From JASSUD01 sp031963005 (GTDB lineage Bacteria; Pseudomonadota; Gammaproteobacteria; Burkholderiales; Burkholderiaceae), in the NCBI GenBank assembly GCA_031963005.1, contig JASSUL010000010.1:17902-81901 (forward strand): DNA of 64,000 nucleotides, given 5' to 3'. The notes under the pieces are model-generated. The model ran no database searches. It saw only the letters and a list, made by a program, of their open reading frames with translations, and was not told the origin of the DNA. The position numbers and the translations under genes are program-made. Below, one piece after another: positions 17,509 to 26,348 of the stretch; position 1 is the first letter of the stretch, and every line of letters starts with the position of its first letter.

Positions 17509-19293
17509 TCATGTTTTTTTAAATTTTTGTCGCAGCCATGTTAACAATGAAGGTTCTATCATTATTTCTCGAAATGCCTTATGCAGTGAATATTCTGAAT
17601 TTACCAATATTCGCAAATTATTTTCATGAATATCAATAAGATTTTTAGGCTCGGGAGCGTTATTTTCTGGTTGGGAAGTATTTGAGTTATTCAGTTGAGA
17701 AATATTTGAATTGGGCTCTTCTAGGGAGGGTAATATTTCTAATTCTTGTGTTTGTAATGGGGTTATTTGTAGTCTAGCTGCTTCTGATATTTTTTCATTG
17801 AGTTTTGGTAGATTTATATCTAATGTTGACATATTTATTTGCATTCTTAATAATAGATAGTTATTTTCTCTATATTCAATTATTTCTGCTGCTAACTTAT
17901 TGACATATAATTTATTTTTAAGTAATTGATTGGCAAGTAACTGCTCAGTAAGTGGTGGATGATCAAGTAATAGATTGGTAAATAACTGATTGTCAGGTAA
18001 CGGGTTAGGAAGTAACCGGTTCTGAGCTAAATGATTAAAAATTAACTCATTATCAATTAATGGATTATTTAATAACTTCGAAAAAAGTGACGGATCATTA
18101 ACTATCTGATTAAAAAGCAACGGATTGTGTTCTGCTAGGTTTTCTTCTTGTATATTAATATTCTTTATTTTATTTTGATATTTTAGATATATATGCCTCA
18201 TTTGTATTGCATTAAATTTTTCATTACATTGTTTGTATTGAGTATTTTCTTTGTAAAATAAATCTTTAATTTTGTTTAGTTTTATACTTAAACGATTTAG
18301 CGATTTTGGAAGTTTGTAATGATAATCAAAATATCCATAGCACTCTATAAGAGTTTTTACAATTAATATGCCTAAATAGCCATCTGCTACAATGCAAGCT
18401 ATATATATCATGATCTTCGATAAAATGCTTGTCAAAATAATTTCGGAAAATATAATATTGGTTACTATTATTGCAATAGTGAAAACGGTAATTGTTGCGA
18501 TCATTGTAAGTGAAAAAAGTATGCATATTAAGATGAATGGATCAATCAATTTTGTCAATGTTGATAATGTGCTTGTGTTTTTTAAATTTTCTATATTTTT
18601 TTCACATTTTTTAATGGAGTAATCTAGTGCTGGACAAGAAGGGAGATTTAGAGGGGCATTTAAAGGTGTGAAGTGAGAGAAAACACTTTCCCAAGACCAG
18701 ATTGTAGAAAATATTTTTGTATAATGAGTGCGGATTTTAAATTCTATATCGTCTTGTCTTTTGTTATGTAAAATACACCAACGTGTCGCGCTGCTATATA
18801 GGTCATTTATTGTTTTATTAAGATCAGATTCTAAAATATTTTTAGATGTATGCAGTATTTTCTGAAGATACATATTTATAAACTGCAGCCCATCAATACG
18901 TCTTTCAACACTTTCCGCTCTTAAAATCTTTCTAAGCAATTTTGGGAAGTATATTTCTCCAATTTTTATATTGTATTCATTTACTTCGCGAGCTTCCTTG
19001 GATACTTTCTCAGATAATTTTTCGTATACTTTTGGTTCAAGAAGAGAAGAATAAGTAGAATAAAACTCTCTGTTCACTGCTCGAAAAGAAAGCGCATCTT
19101 GAAATATAAGGTTTTCAAGTATCTTTTCTCCCATTTCAGGGATACCTACTATCCGTTCTAATAATATGGCAGAGTGTGTAGAAGATGATATTTCAGTAAT
19201 TTGGCTTGAAATGGGAATATCGCTCTGCGGAGCCCCCTCTTTTGTAAATTTGATGAGATTAGTAGGCTGGGAAGGTGTGATTGTGATGGGCAT
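17509..19293 (-). CDS. Hypothetical membrane protein with F-box-like N-terminus, paralog (594 aa)
   Basis: Paralog of the 495-residue protein downstream. Residues about 42-85 (LLERIVGIPEMGEKILENLI, then FQDALSFRAVNREF) fit an F-box-like pattern. A long hydrophobic cluster lies at about 243-321 (starting FILICILFSLTMIATITVFT). It has an extra segment at about 385-460 made of short repeats of the type NxLLxNxLL (NPLLFNQ, DPSLFSK, NPLIDNE, NRLLPNP, NQLFTNL and so on), absent from its neighbour. The C-terminus DIHENNLRILVNSEYSLHKA then EPSLLTWL matches the paralog. It lies 65 bases downstream of ihfA on the same strand. Strongly AT-rich. Function unknown; effector role is inferred from the F-box-like start. 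Confidence 0.7.
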   Translation of the reverse strand: MPITITPSQPTNLIKFTKEGAPQSDIPISSQITEISSSTHSAILLERIVGIPEMGEKILENLIFQDALSFRAVNREFYSTYSSLLEPKVYEKLSEKVSKEAREVNEYNIKIGEIYFPKLLRKILRAESVERRIDGLQFINMYLQKILHTSKNILESDLNKTINDLYSSATRWCILHNKRQDDIEFKIRTHYTKIFSTIWSWESVFSHFTPLNAPLNLPSCPALDYSIKKCEKNIENLKNTSTLSTLTKLIDPFILICILFSLTMIATITVFTIAIIVTNIIFSEIILTSILSKIMIYIACIVADGYLGILIVKTLIECYGYFDYHYKLPKSLNRLSIKLNKIKDLFYKENTQYKQCNEKFNAIQMRHIYLKYQNKIKNINIQEENLAEHNPLLFNQIVNDPSLFSKLLNNPLIDNELIFNHLAQNRLLPNPLPDNQLFTNLLLDHPPLTEQLLANQLLKNKLYVNKLAAEIIEYRENNYLLLRMQINMSTLDINLPKLNEKISEAARLQITPLQTQELEILPSLEEPNSNISQLNNSNTSQPENNAPEPKNLIDIHENNLRILVNSEYSLHKAFREIMIEPSLLTWLRQKFKKT

Positions 19294-19358
19294 AATGATT
19301 CACTAGCATTAGGAATGCAAAGAGCAATCTGCTTTTGTCAAAGGGATGAAGGCGGTCT

Positions 19359-19664
19359 TTAGCCATTATGATCGAGATTCACCAAAGCTACTTGTGCCCT
19401 TAATTTAGGGCTGGCGGTGAAAGTGACCACGCGCCGAGGAGTGATCGGGACAGAAACTTTAGTTTTAGGATTTAAGCCTGGGCGGCTGGATTTATAAAGT
19501 AACTTAAATTGCCCGAATCCAGATAATTTCACACTTTGATCGCATGCTAGTGTGTTGCCAATAGTCGTAAAGAAAGCCTCTATGAAATTAGAGGTATCTT
19601 GCTTTTTGATGTGGCTCTGGGCGATTAAGGCGTCAACTAAATCGGCTTTGGTAAGTGTATTCAT
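19359..19664 (-). CDS. ihfA: Integration host factor alpha subunit-like DNA-bending protein (101 aa)
   Basis: HU/IHF family. MNTLTKADLVDAL and VKLSGFGQFKLL match IhfA, and the DNA-intercalating arm contains RPGLNPKTKVSVPITPRRVV. The arm deviates from the usual GRNPKTGE form. I chose the ATG at 19664; the frame is open 41 codons upstream but that part has no family similarity. In Burkholderiales ihfA directly follows pheT; here vapBC and higBA stand between them, so ihfA has probably lost cotranscription with pheST. Confidence 0.9.
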   Translation of the reverse strand: MNTLTKADLVDALIAQSHIKKQDTSNFIEAFFTTIGNTLACDQSVKLSGFGQFKLLYKSSRPGLNPKTKVSVPITPRRVVTFTASPKLRAQVALVNLDHNG

Positions 19665-19948
19665 GCTGCAAAAGCATGCTTGAGAAGTGGAATATAAAAA
19701 ATCTAAAGGAATTTGAGCGCTAAATATCGTGTGTATCTTAAGCTCTACTGCAATATTAAGTCGGTGTAGCAATAAAAGCAACTGCATGCGATGCTGTGTG
19801 TGGGGAGTCGGGTTGGAGTTAACCCGAAGGCCGCAGCTAGGATGGAAGCAGTGGGATTCAGTTTGCTACCGACGGCCGGTGCACCTATTTAGACGCGTTA
19901 TGGGTACAGAAGTAGCTCGTCGCTGCTGGGAATGCGAGGAAGGATTAG

Positions 19949-20320
19949 TTAGTGATTCAAATTTGCTGCTAGAGAAAGGCGATCTGCGGCGGCAAGTAAA
20001 CGCTTATCACGCGTCCATAGTAATGCATTGGGTGTGAGTCTCACCGCTGCTAACAAGTGCGCATCAATGTAGCCAATTCCAAGTCCAAAAAGAGATTGAA
20101 GACCGATAAAATGCAGTACCTCATTATCATGCGCGGTAGTGGCCTGAGGCAGATTTTGCAATGCACTTAGGATAGATTCACGCTGCTGCAGATTGCCTAA
20201 AGCTAATTCTCCGATAACAAAAGGATGAGCTAACACTTGTTGGCTATTCAATAACGTTGCCAAAGTGACGTCTGTGTTACGAAAATGATCAATCCACACC
20301 GAAGTATCGACTAATATCAC
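19949..20320 (-). CDS. vapC: VapC-type PIN-domain ribonuclease toxin (123 aa)
   Basis: The PIN-domain acidic residues are visible in ILVDTSVWIDHF at the start, in VIGELALG in the middle, and in GYIDAHLLAAV and LWTRDKRL near the end. The best start is the GTG at 20318-20320, which overlaps the vapB stop in ATGTGA; this gives V/M-ILVDTSVW, the usual VapC N-terminus. The family cleaves tRNA or rRNA. All key acidic residues are present, so the toxin may be active. Confidence 0.93.
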   Translation of the reverse strand: MILVDTSVWIDHFRNTDVTLATLLNSQQVLAHPFVIGELALGNLQQRESILSALQNLPQATTAHDNEVLHFIGLQSLFGLGIGYIDAHLLAAVRLTPNALLWTRDKRLLAAADRLSLAANLNH

Positions 20321-20514
20321 ATCGCCTCCGCTTGCCACCGCGGCGCAGGCATAAGCGCAGGTTCACTACCGCCTAAACAAGCCAAACGTCGCGCACTCTC
20401 GCGTTCAATCAACGCTTTTAGCGCTTCCCGAATCAACGCGGATTTTTCCTGTAATCCGCTTAAAACTTGTGCTTTCACAAGTAATTGGTCATCAAGAGAT
20501 AAAGTAGTACGCAT
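20317..20514 (-). CDS. vapB: VapB-type antitoxin (65 aa)
   Basis: MRTTLSLDDQLLVKAQVLSG is a short ribbon-helix-helix DNA-binding N-terminus, followed by a helix (SALIREALKALIERESARRL) and a toxin-binding tail. The ATG at 20514 has GGGGAG seven bases upstream. It overlaps vapC. The nested palindromes just upstream are the likely operator for autoregulation. Confidence 0.9.
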   Translation of the reverse strand: MRTTLSLDDQLLVKAQVLSGLQEKSALIREALKALIERESARRLACLGGSEPALMPAPRWQAEAM

Positions 20515-20532
20515 AGTAATCTCCCCATCTAT

Positions 20533-20580
20533 ATATGGCATCAAAAATAGCATCAAACGATGCTTAATTCTATGCCATAT
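20533..20580. promoter_or_regulatory. Nested inverted repeats upstream of vapBC
   Basis: Outer arms atatggcat (20533-20541) and atgccatat (20572-20580) are perfect and enclose a second perfect pair, agcatc (20549-20554) and gatgct (20559-20564). The array lies 18 bases upstream of the vapB ATG. VapB dimers bind such palindromes, so this is the probable autoregulatory operator. Confidence 0.65.
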
Positions 20581-20668
20581 TAACGCTAAATACAAATATC
20601 TGATTCATTAAATGGGATTGAGTTGTCGCCCCTGACCCCCTAAGAACTAAATAGAGAAGCATTGCAAT

Positions 20669-20685
20669 AGTCCCAAAAAGGGACT
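20669..20685. promoter_or_regulatory. Palindrome upstream of higBA
   Basis: The perfect inverted repeat agtccc-aaaaa-gggact lies 12 bases before the original higB ATG at 20698. Its size and place fit an operator for HigA. Confidence 0.5.
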
Positions 20686-20697
20686 GAGCATAGTTAT

Positions 20698-21000
20698 ATG
20701 TGAATACTCTCTTTTTCAAAACTCAAAACCTTCTGGGAAGGGCAATTTGCCTATTCAGATGCACGAGAACCTGGTCTAGCTTGGTATAAACATGCGTTGA
20801 AAGCCGATTGGAGTGGGCCTGCTGATGTAAAAAGGGGCTTTGGTCATGCGGGCATTCTTCAAGATGGATGCGTAGTTTTTAACATTGCAGGTAATAAATA
20901 TCGTCTTGTAGTGTGGATTAATTATCCCTACAGAGTGGTGTATATCCGGTTCGTCGGGGCGCATGCGCAATACGATAAAATTGATATGCAGAAAATATAG
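20698..21000 (+). pseudogene. higB: HigB-type mRNA interferase with nonsense codon 2
   Basis: The RelE/HigB fold is clear: ILSFSKLKTFWEG, then WYKHALKADWSGPADVK, CVVFNIAGNKYRLVVWINYP and VVYIRFVGAHAQYDKID. The natural start is ATG at 20698-20700, but the next codon is TGA followed in frame by the whole protein. Family members begin MRI, so codon 2 was most likely CGA and mutated to TGA. No other ATG precedes the conserved part; a TTG at 20797 would give only 67 residues and lose the N-terminal third. The toxin is probably silent. It is followed after 8 bases by intact higA. Confidence 0.8.
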
Positions 21001-21008
21001 AGAGGAAA

Positions 21009-21404
21009 ATGGATATTAGACCTACTAGAACCCAAGAGGATTACGACAGCGTTATGCTCGAGATCGAATCACTCATGAGCGCTGAATTCGGTACTCCGGA
21101 AGGCGATCGATTGGATGTATTGGCAACATTGGCTCAGGCATATGAAGAAAAACATTTTCCTGCAGATTCTCCGGATCCTATTGAGGCCATTCGTTTTCAT
21201 ATGGAACAACACCAACTTACGCCTAAAGACTTGACCCCAGTGATTGGACAACTTAATCGGGTTTATGAGATTCTGAATCGTACTCGCCCATTAACACTGA
21301 AAATGATCCGTCGGCTTCATGAGACTTTTAATATACCCGTGGAAAGTCTCATCATGCCGACCACGTGCAGCGTGGGGTACCGAATTCTTTTGAGCAAGGC
21401 CTAG
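21009..21404 (+). CDS. higA: HigA-type antitoxin with helix-turn-helix (131 aa)
   Basis: MDIRPTRTQEDYDSVMLEIE and GTPEGDRLDVLATLAQAYEE are characteristic of the HigA subfamily that follows HigB. The helix-turn-helix spans about 70-105 (LTPKDLTPVIGQLNRVYEIL). AGAGGAAAA supplies the ribosome binding site. Its stop overlaps the pheT stop region on the other strand by four bases. The toxin partner carries an early stop, so this antitoxin is orphaned and may be kept only as a regulator or by chance. Confidence 0.88.
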   Translation: MDIRPTRTQEDYDSVMLEIESLMSAEFGTPEGDRLDVLATLAQAYEEKHFPADSPDPIEAIRFHMEQHQLTPKDLTPVIGQLNRVYEILNRTRPLTLKMIRRLHETFNIPVESLIMPTTCSVGYRILLSKA

Positions 21405-23998
21405 CTGCGTTGGCGCGCTCCATGGTGGGTAATGAGTGCATCTAGCAGCGTTTGCATGGCAAGCTCAACCATATCGTCTTGTAGCGTGGTGTCTTCTGCT
21501 TGCAAGGTAATGCGAAAGGCTAGGCTTTTTTCTCCTGCTTGTAGTGCTGTAGGCGAGGTAGATCCCTCGGAGGAAAGTGGCTGAGTTTGAGGATCTTGAG
21601 GAAGTATACGTGGCTCAAAAACGCGCGGCTCAAAAACATCAAATAGTTGAATATTTTGAATATAGCGGCAAGCTTGTGCCTGTTGAGCATCGGCATAGTT
21701 GGCTTTTTGAGCGGCATTTAATGTCTCTAATAGCGCTTGCGATGAGAGGGCCTTTTGCACAATGATCGCGATATCGCGCTGTACTGGCGGAAATTTCGAC
21801 AGGGTAGCGGCACAGGGCAGGGTGCGTGCCATTAATGCCTGCGCATCGATTTCAAAAACGATGGGCGCTTGCGGAAGGTCGTAGCGGCTTAAGTGTTTGG
21901 GATGTAATTCGCCGATCCATCCGACGGGTTTTCCTTCAATATCTATACGGGCGCTGCGTCCTGGGTGGAGTGCAGGATGTTGGGCGGGGGTAAAGCGAGG
22001 AAGGGAAGGAGAAAACAGGGCTTCGATATCATTTTTAACATCGAAGAAATCGACCGGATCTGCGGGGGAACGCGGTGCAGAGGCCTGTGCAGTGGATTTA
22101 TTCGGTTTAATTCCCCATTGAGTGGTCCAAGTAGGGCCATAGGCTAGTCCACCTACGTATTGCGGTTGTGTAAACCCCGCAATATGCGTTTCACTGGCTG
22201 AAATTTCTGGTGCGCGTAAAAATAGATGACCTACTTCAAAGAGACGAACGCGATCCGCTTTCCGATTGAGATTGTGGCGTAGGGTGTGGATTAAGCCACC
22301 GATGAGCGTGCTGCGCATCGTCGACAAAAAGCCTGAGAGCGGATTTATAAGGGTTATAGGCTCCATATGTGCTGCATACGGGCTGAAATCTTGTTCCCAA
22401 GCTGGGTCGACAAAGCTGAAGTGAATGGTTTCATGATAGTCGCGCGCAGCTAACTGATGACGAATCGCATGAAACGAACGCTGTGTTTCCGGAGCTCCGC
22501 GCAGTATATGCGTGGCTTTGGGCGCTTGTAGTGGGAGCGCTTCAAAGCCGTGCAAGCGTGCGATTTCTTCGATTAAATCGGCTTCAATGGCGATATCAAA
22601 GCGCCAGGCCGGTGGCGTGACGGTAAATATTTCGTCTACAGTAGAATTCGCCGAGGTTTTAGACGTGCGTTCAAATGGCAACTCTAAGCGGCGGAAGATA
22701 TCCGCAATGTCGTCTCCAACTAGGGTAATCCCTAGAATACGCTTGACTTGGGCTACCCGCAGTTGCACGGAAGGGCGTTGTGGCAGGTTGATGATCTGAT
22801 CATCGATAGGCCCAGGCTGGCCGCCGCAAATGCTGAGGATAAGGTGAGTGAGATATTCCAGATCTTCCGGTATCGCCGCGTAATCGACCCCGCGCTCAAA
22901 ACGGTGTCCCGCTTCGCTGGTAAGGCGGTAGCGACGTGCGCGGCCTCGAATACTATCTGGATGCCAGAAAGCGGCTTCGAGATAAATATCGGTGGTTTCC
23001 ATGGAAACTGCGCTGGCGGCTCCCCCCATGATTCCTGCAAGGCTTTGGGGGCCTTTTGCATCAGCAATAATGCCTACGGTTTCATCGAGTTGGGCAAGGG
23101 TGCCATCGAGCAATTCTAGGGTTTCATTGGGGCGCGCCCAGCGTACTTCTAGGGGGCCTGTTAGGCAATTTATATCAAAAACGTGGTTGGGGCGACCGCG
23201 TTCTAGCATCACATAATTAGAAATATCGACTAAAGCACCCAGGCTACGCTGACCTGCACGCTCTAGGCGTTGGATCATCCAGCGTGGGGTAGGAGCATAG
23301 GGATTGATCTGGCGAATGATGCGGCCTGCAAAGCGGCCACAAAGTGTAGGAGCCGAGACTTGGATAGGCAATATATCGGAGATCGTAGGCGAGATCGTCA
23401 CGTTCGCACTGGGAGATACCGGAGTGCCTGTGAGCGCGGCCACTTCGCGGGCGATGCCCATAATCGATAGGCAATCTGCGCGATTAGGAGTCAGTTTGAT
23501 GGTGAAGCGTTGTTCATCCAATCCGAGGTAAGTACGAATATCTTGGCCGACAGGAGCGTCTTCGGGCAAGCCGAGGATGCCTCCTTCGTTAGCATGGTCG
23601 GGTATGCCTAATTCTTGGGCTGAGCACAACATGCCGCAGCTCTCAACACCGCGTAGTTTGCTGCGTTTGATCAAAAAAGGTTTATCGCCTTGCGCGCTAG
23701 ACAAGGTTGCGCCGATCAGCGCGCAAGGGACTTTAAGGCCCGCGCGAACATTAGATGCACCGCATACAATCTGCAATAGTTCTCCTTGACCGGCATCGAC
23801 TTCACAGACTTTTAATTTATCTGCATTAGGGTGTGGCGCAGTGGAGCAGACTTTTGCTACAACAACCTGGGAGCAGGGAGGGGCAACCGAGGCTAATGCT
23901 TCTACCTCTAACCCTGCCATAGTCAGGGCATGCGCTAGCGCTTCGTTGGAGAGGGGAGGATTTACAAAGTGGCGAAGCCAGGAGTCGGAGAATTGCAT
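21401..23998 (-). CDS. pheT: Phenylalanine-tRNA ligase beta subunit (865 aa)
   Basis: PheT forms the alpha2-beta2 synthetase with PheS. Domains in order: tRNA-binding OB fold (about 40-150, VVVAKVCSTAPHPNADKLKV), B3/B4 editing region, B5, catalytic-like core, and the C-terminal FDX-ACB domain (LSKFPPVQRDIAIIV). It is about 50 residues longer than usual. Extra segments are visible near 625-650 (NKSTAQASAPRSPADPV) and in the FDX-ACB domain (EPRILPQDPQTQPLSSEG). It lies downstream of pheS on the same strand. Confidence 0.97.
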   Translation of the reverse strand: MQFSDSWLRHFVNPPLSNEALAHALTMAGLEVEALASVAPPCSQVVVAKVCSTAPHPNADKLKVCEVDAGQGELLQIVCGASNVRAGLKVPCALIGATLSSAQGDKPFLIKRSKLRGVESCGMLCSAQELGIPDHANEGGILGLPEDAPVGQDIRTYLGLDEQRFTIKLTPNRADCLSIMGIAREVAALTGTPVSPSANVTISPTISDILPIQVSAPTLCGRFAGRIIRQINPYAPTPRWMIQRLERAGQRSLGALVDISNYVMLERGRPNHVFDINCLTGPLEVRWARPNETLELLDGTLAQLDETVGIIADAKGPQSLAGIMGGAASAVSMETTDIYLEAAFWHPDSIRGRARRYRLTSEAGHRFERGVDYAAIPEDLEYLTHLILSICGGQPGPIDDQIINLPQRPSVQLRVAQVKRILGITLVGDDIADIFRRLELPFERTSKTSANSTVDEIFTVTPPAWRFDIAIEADLIEEIARLHGFEALPLQAPKATHILRGAPETQRSFHAIRHQLAARDYHETIHFSFVDPAWEQDFSPYAAHMEPITLINPLSGFLSTMRSTLIGGLIHTLRHNLNRKADRVRLFEVGHLFLRAPEISASETHIAGFTQPQYVGGLAYGPTWTTQWGIKPNKSTAQASAPRSPADPVDFFDVKNDIEALFSPSLPRFTPAQHPALHPGRSARIDIEGKPVGWIGELHPKHLSRYDLPQAPIVFEIDAQALMARTLPCAATLSKFPPVQRDIAIIVQKALSSQALLETLNAAQKANYADAQQAQACRYIQNIQLFDVFEPRVFEPRILPQDPQTQPLSSEGSTSPTALQAGEKSLAFRITLQAEDTTLQDDMVELAMQTLLDALITHHGARQRS

Positions 23999-24127
23999 AA
24001 GTAATCAGCAAACAGGTTCTTGGAACAGAGTGACGGGCTCAATAGAGAGGGATCCGTGTCACTGGGTGTGCCGTGTTTAGGATGATAAGAGGGGCCGGTA
24101 TAGCGATCAATATGACCGATGCGTTGC

Positions 24128-25141
24128 CTATTGAAATGCTTGTAAGAACCGCAAATCGCCTTCAAAAAAGAGGCGTAGATCTTCCACCTGATAGCGCAAC
24201 ATCGCTAAGCGCTCCAAGCCGGTCCCAAACGCAAAACCCGTGTAGTGTTCGGGGTCGAGTCCCATATTTTGTAAAACAGTGGGATGGACTTGCCCGGCAC
24301 CCGAGATCTCTAACCATTGGCCTGCATGTTTACCCGTTTCAAAGAGCATATCGATTTCAGCAGATGGCTCCGTGAAAGGGAAATATGAGGGACGAAAACG
24401 GACTTGCAAATCTTCGCGCTCGAAGAATTTTCTCAAAAAGTCGGTATAGATGCTTTTTAAGTCTGCAAAACTAATATGCTCATCAATCCAAAGCCCTTCA
24501 ATCTGCGTAAACATCGGAGAATGAGTGGCATCGCTGTCTACACGATACACGCGCCCAGGGGCAATGACTTTGAGCGGCGGGCGGTGGCTGCGTGCATAGC
24601 GTACTTGGATTGAGCTGGTATGCGTGCGTAGCATTAAGGGATTGCCGTGCTCATCGCGTGCATCGAGATAAAAGGTATCTTGCATGGACCGAGCAGGGTG
24701 GTTTTCTGGACTATTGAGTGCAGTGAAGTTATACCAGTCAGTTTCGATTTCTGGCCCTTCGGCAGTTTCAAAGCCGATACTTTGCCAGATGCGCTCAGCG
24801 CGTTCCCAAGCAGACATCACTGGATGCAAACTACCTTGGCCTGCTCCTCGGCCTGGGAGTGTGACATCGATGGCTTCGGCTGCTAAGCGGCGCTCTAATA
24901 AAGCGTTTTCTAAGGTTTGACGACGTGCGCGCAAAGCTTGTTCGATGCACTGTTTCGCTTGATTAATTTTTTCTCCCTCTGTCTTGCGCTGCGCAATATC
25001 GAGGGTGCCTAAGGTTTTGAGGCGCTGAGTGATGCTACCTGCTTTCCCAAGAAAGCGCGCTTTTTCATTCTCGAGCGCGACCGCATCTTTAGCGTGTTCG
25101 AAAGCCTGTTGTGCTTCTAGGATGAGCGATTCAAGATCCAT
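24128..25141 (-). CDS. pheS: Phenylalanine-tRNA ligase alpha subunit (337 aa)
   Basis: This is a class II synthetase catalytic subunit. An N-terminal coiled coil binds tRNA, motif 2 is GRVYRVDSDATHSPMF and motif 3 is GFAFGTGLERLAMLRYQVED. I start at the ATG at 25141 (MDLESLI), which gives the family length; the frame is open 14 codons further upstream. No strong ribosome binding site is visible. A terminator and two MITE-like elements separate it from rplT, so it needs its own promoter. Confidence 0.97.
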   Translation of the reverse strand: MDLESLILEAQQAFEHAKDAVALENEKARFLGKAGSITQRLKTLGTLDIAQRKTEGEKINQAKQCIEQALRARRQTLENALLERRLAAEAIDVTLPGRGAGQGSLHPVMSAWERAERIWQSIGFETAEGPEIETDWYNFTALNSPENHPARSMQDTFYLDARDEHGNPLMLRTHTSSIQVRYARSHRPPLKVIAPGRVYRVDSDATHSPMFTQIEGLWIDEHISFADLKSIYTDFLRKFFEREDLQVRFRPSYFPFTEPSAEIDMLFETGKHAGQWLEISGAGQVHPTVLQNMGLDPEHYTGFAFGTGLERLAMLRYQVEDLRLFFEGDLRFLQAFQ

Positions 25142-25264
25142 AATGAGGGTATTTTGAATAGGTGGCAAATGCCGGTCAGGCAAGCGGTGAGAGGGAGAGA
25201 GGCTTTATAGTGGCAGGCTCTGAAAATGCATAGAAAAGGAGGTGCGTTGTATGCCAAGCTCTAA

Positions 25265-25377
25265 GAACCTGTTCAAGATCATCAAAAGTGGGTTGAGTTG
25301 GGGTTCCGTATTTAATTCAATTCGTCATCCCAGCATTGCCGCCTTAAGGGTGATTTCTGGAAATTATGAACTGGTTC
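25265..25377. mobile_element. MITE-like element 1 (113 bp)
   Basis: The left end gaacctgttcaagatc and right end ttatgaactggttc are imperfect inverted repeats, flanked by TAA and TTA. The interior (25293-25328) matches, in reverse complement, a segment at 39548-39588. It has no coding capacity. It directly abuts element 2 at a shared TTA. Confidence 0.65.
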
Positions 25378-25380
25378 TTA

Positions 25381-25533
25381 GAGCCTGTTCATAATCTTTC
25401 TAAAAGCCTGTTTTAGGTTTTTCAAAAGACCTAAATAGAAGCTGTTGGCGCACACGTTGGGGTGACGCAAGAACCCCAACATGACGACCCATAACCTCTC
25501 CAATCTCTACTCTTTGAGATTATGAACAGGCTC
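25381..25533. mobile_element. MITE-like element 2 (153 bp)
   Basis: The termini gagcctgttcataatct and agattatgaacaggctc are perfect 17-bp inverted repeats. The trinucleotide TTA directly flanks both ends (25378-25380 and 25534-25536), as expected for a TNA target duplication of IS1031-type IS5-family elements. There is no transposase gene inside, so it would need to be mobilised in trans. Confidence 0.75.
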
Positions 25534-25591
25534 TTAGAACAAAAGGTATCTTAGCGTGTATAGGCTGATAGGCCGTTTCTGAAGCAAGAAT

Positions 25592-25624
25592 AAAAAAAGG
25601 GCTCATAGGAAGCCCCTTTTTTAT
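25592..25624 (-). terminator. Terminator downstream of rplT
   Basis: The hairpin aaaaagggct / agcccctttt is flanked by A and T runs on both sides. On the minus strand it lies 68 bases after the rplT stop and probably ends the infC-rpmI-rplT transcript. Confidence 0.8.
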
Positions 25625-25691
25625 TCCATATTATGCAGAAGGCACACACCCTTGCTGGGGAAGAACCCCCTGTTCAATGCAAAAATGGACC

Positions 25692-26066
25692 TTAGGCTGC
25701 TAAGGCGGTAGTAGCCGTAGCTGCTTTGACTTGCCCAACAATGGCAGCAAACGCTAGCTTATCATTTACCGCTAACTCGGCAAGCACCTTACGATCAAGG
25801 CCGATTCCAGCTTTTAGGAGGCCGTTCATAAAGACGCTGTAGCTAATATTATGTTCGCGCGCGGCTGCATTGATACGGGTAATCCATAATGCGCGAAATA
25901 CGCGTTTTTTATTGCGACGATCACGATAGGCATATTGCCCCGCGCGCATGACGGCTTGTTTCGCAACGCGGTAGACATTTTTACGCCGACCGCGATACCC
26001 TTTGGCCGCATCAATTACTTTCTTGTGGCGCGCATGTGCGGTGACGCCGCGTTTAACTCGAGACAT
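25692..26066 (-). CDS. rplT: 50S ribosomal protein L20 (124 aa)
   Basis: MSRVKRGVTAHARHKKVIDA and AKGYRGRRKNVYRVAKQAVM are L20 signatures, and the length is normal. The start at 26066 has TAGGAG upstream; the track of the frame upstream is not conserved. L20 nucleates early 50S assembly and represses its own operon in enterobacteria. It is preceded by rpmI on the same strand, after 282 bases, which is a longer gap than usual. Confidence 0.97.
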   Translation of the reverse strand: MSRVKRGVTAHARHKKVIDAAKGYRGRRKNVYRVAKQAVMRAGQYAYRDRRNKKRVFRALWITRINAAAREHNISYSVFMNGLLKAGIGLDRKVLAELAVNDKLAFAAIVGQVKAATATTALAA

Positions 26067-26348
26067 TTTTGCTCCTAAAGCGTGACTTATATAAGACGCC
26101 ATTCATCATGAAGATGAAGAGGGCCGACCTCTGAAAAGCCGTTTTTATTTCCTTAAGTCCGATCTTGCTGCAGGTTCGTATAGTGCGCGCATGCTGCCCC
26201 CGCGCTGTAACCTCTTTCAAACAAAACCCTTTTGGAACTATTTCAAACAGATTCAGAGTAAAAAAACAGAGAACTTTTGAGGGAATGCCAAAAAAGTCCT
26301 GACGCTGCCATCAGCAACGTTTCTAAAATCATGTGCAGGATACGCTAT

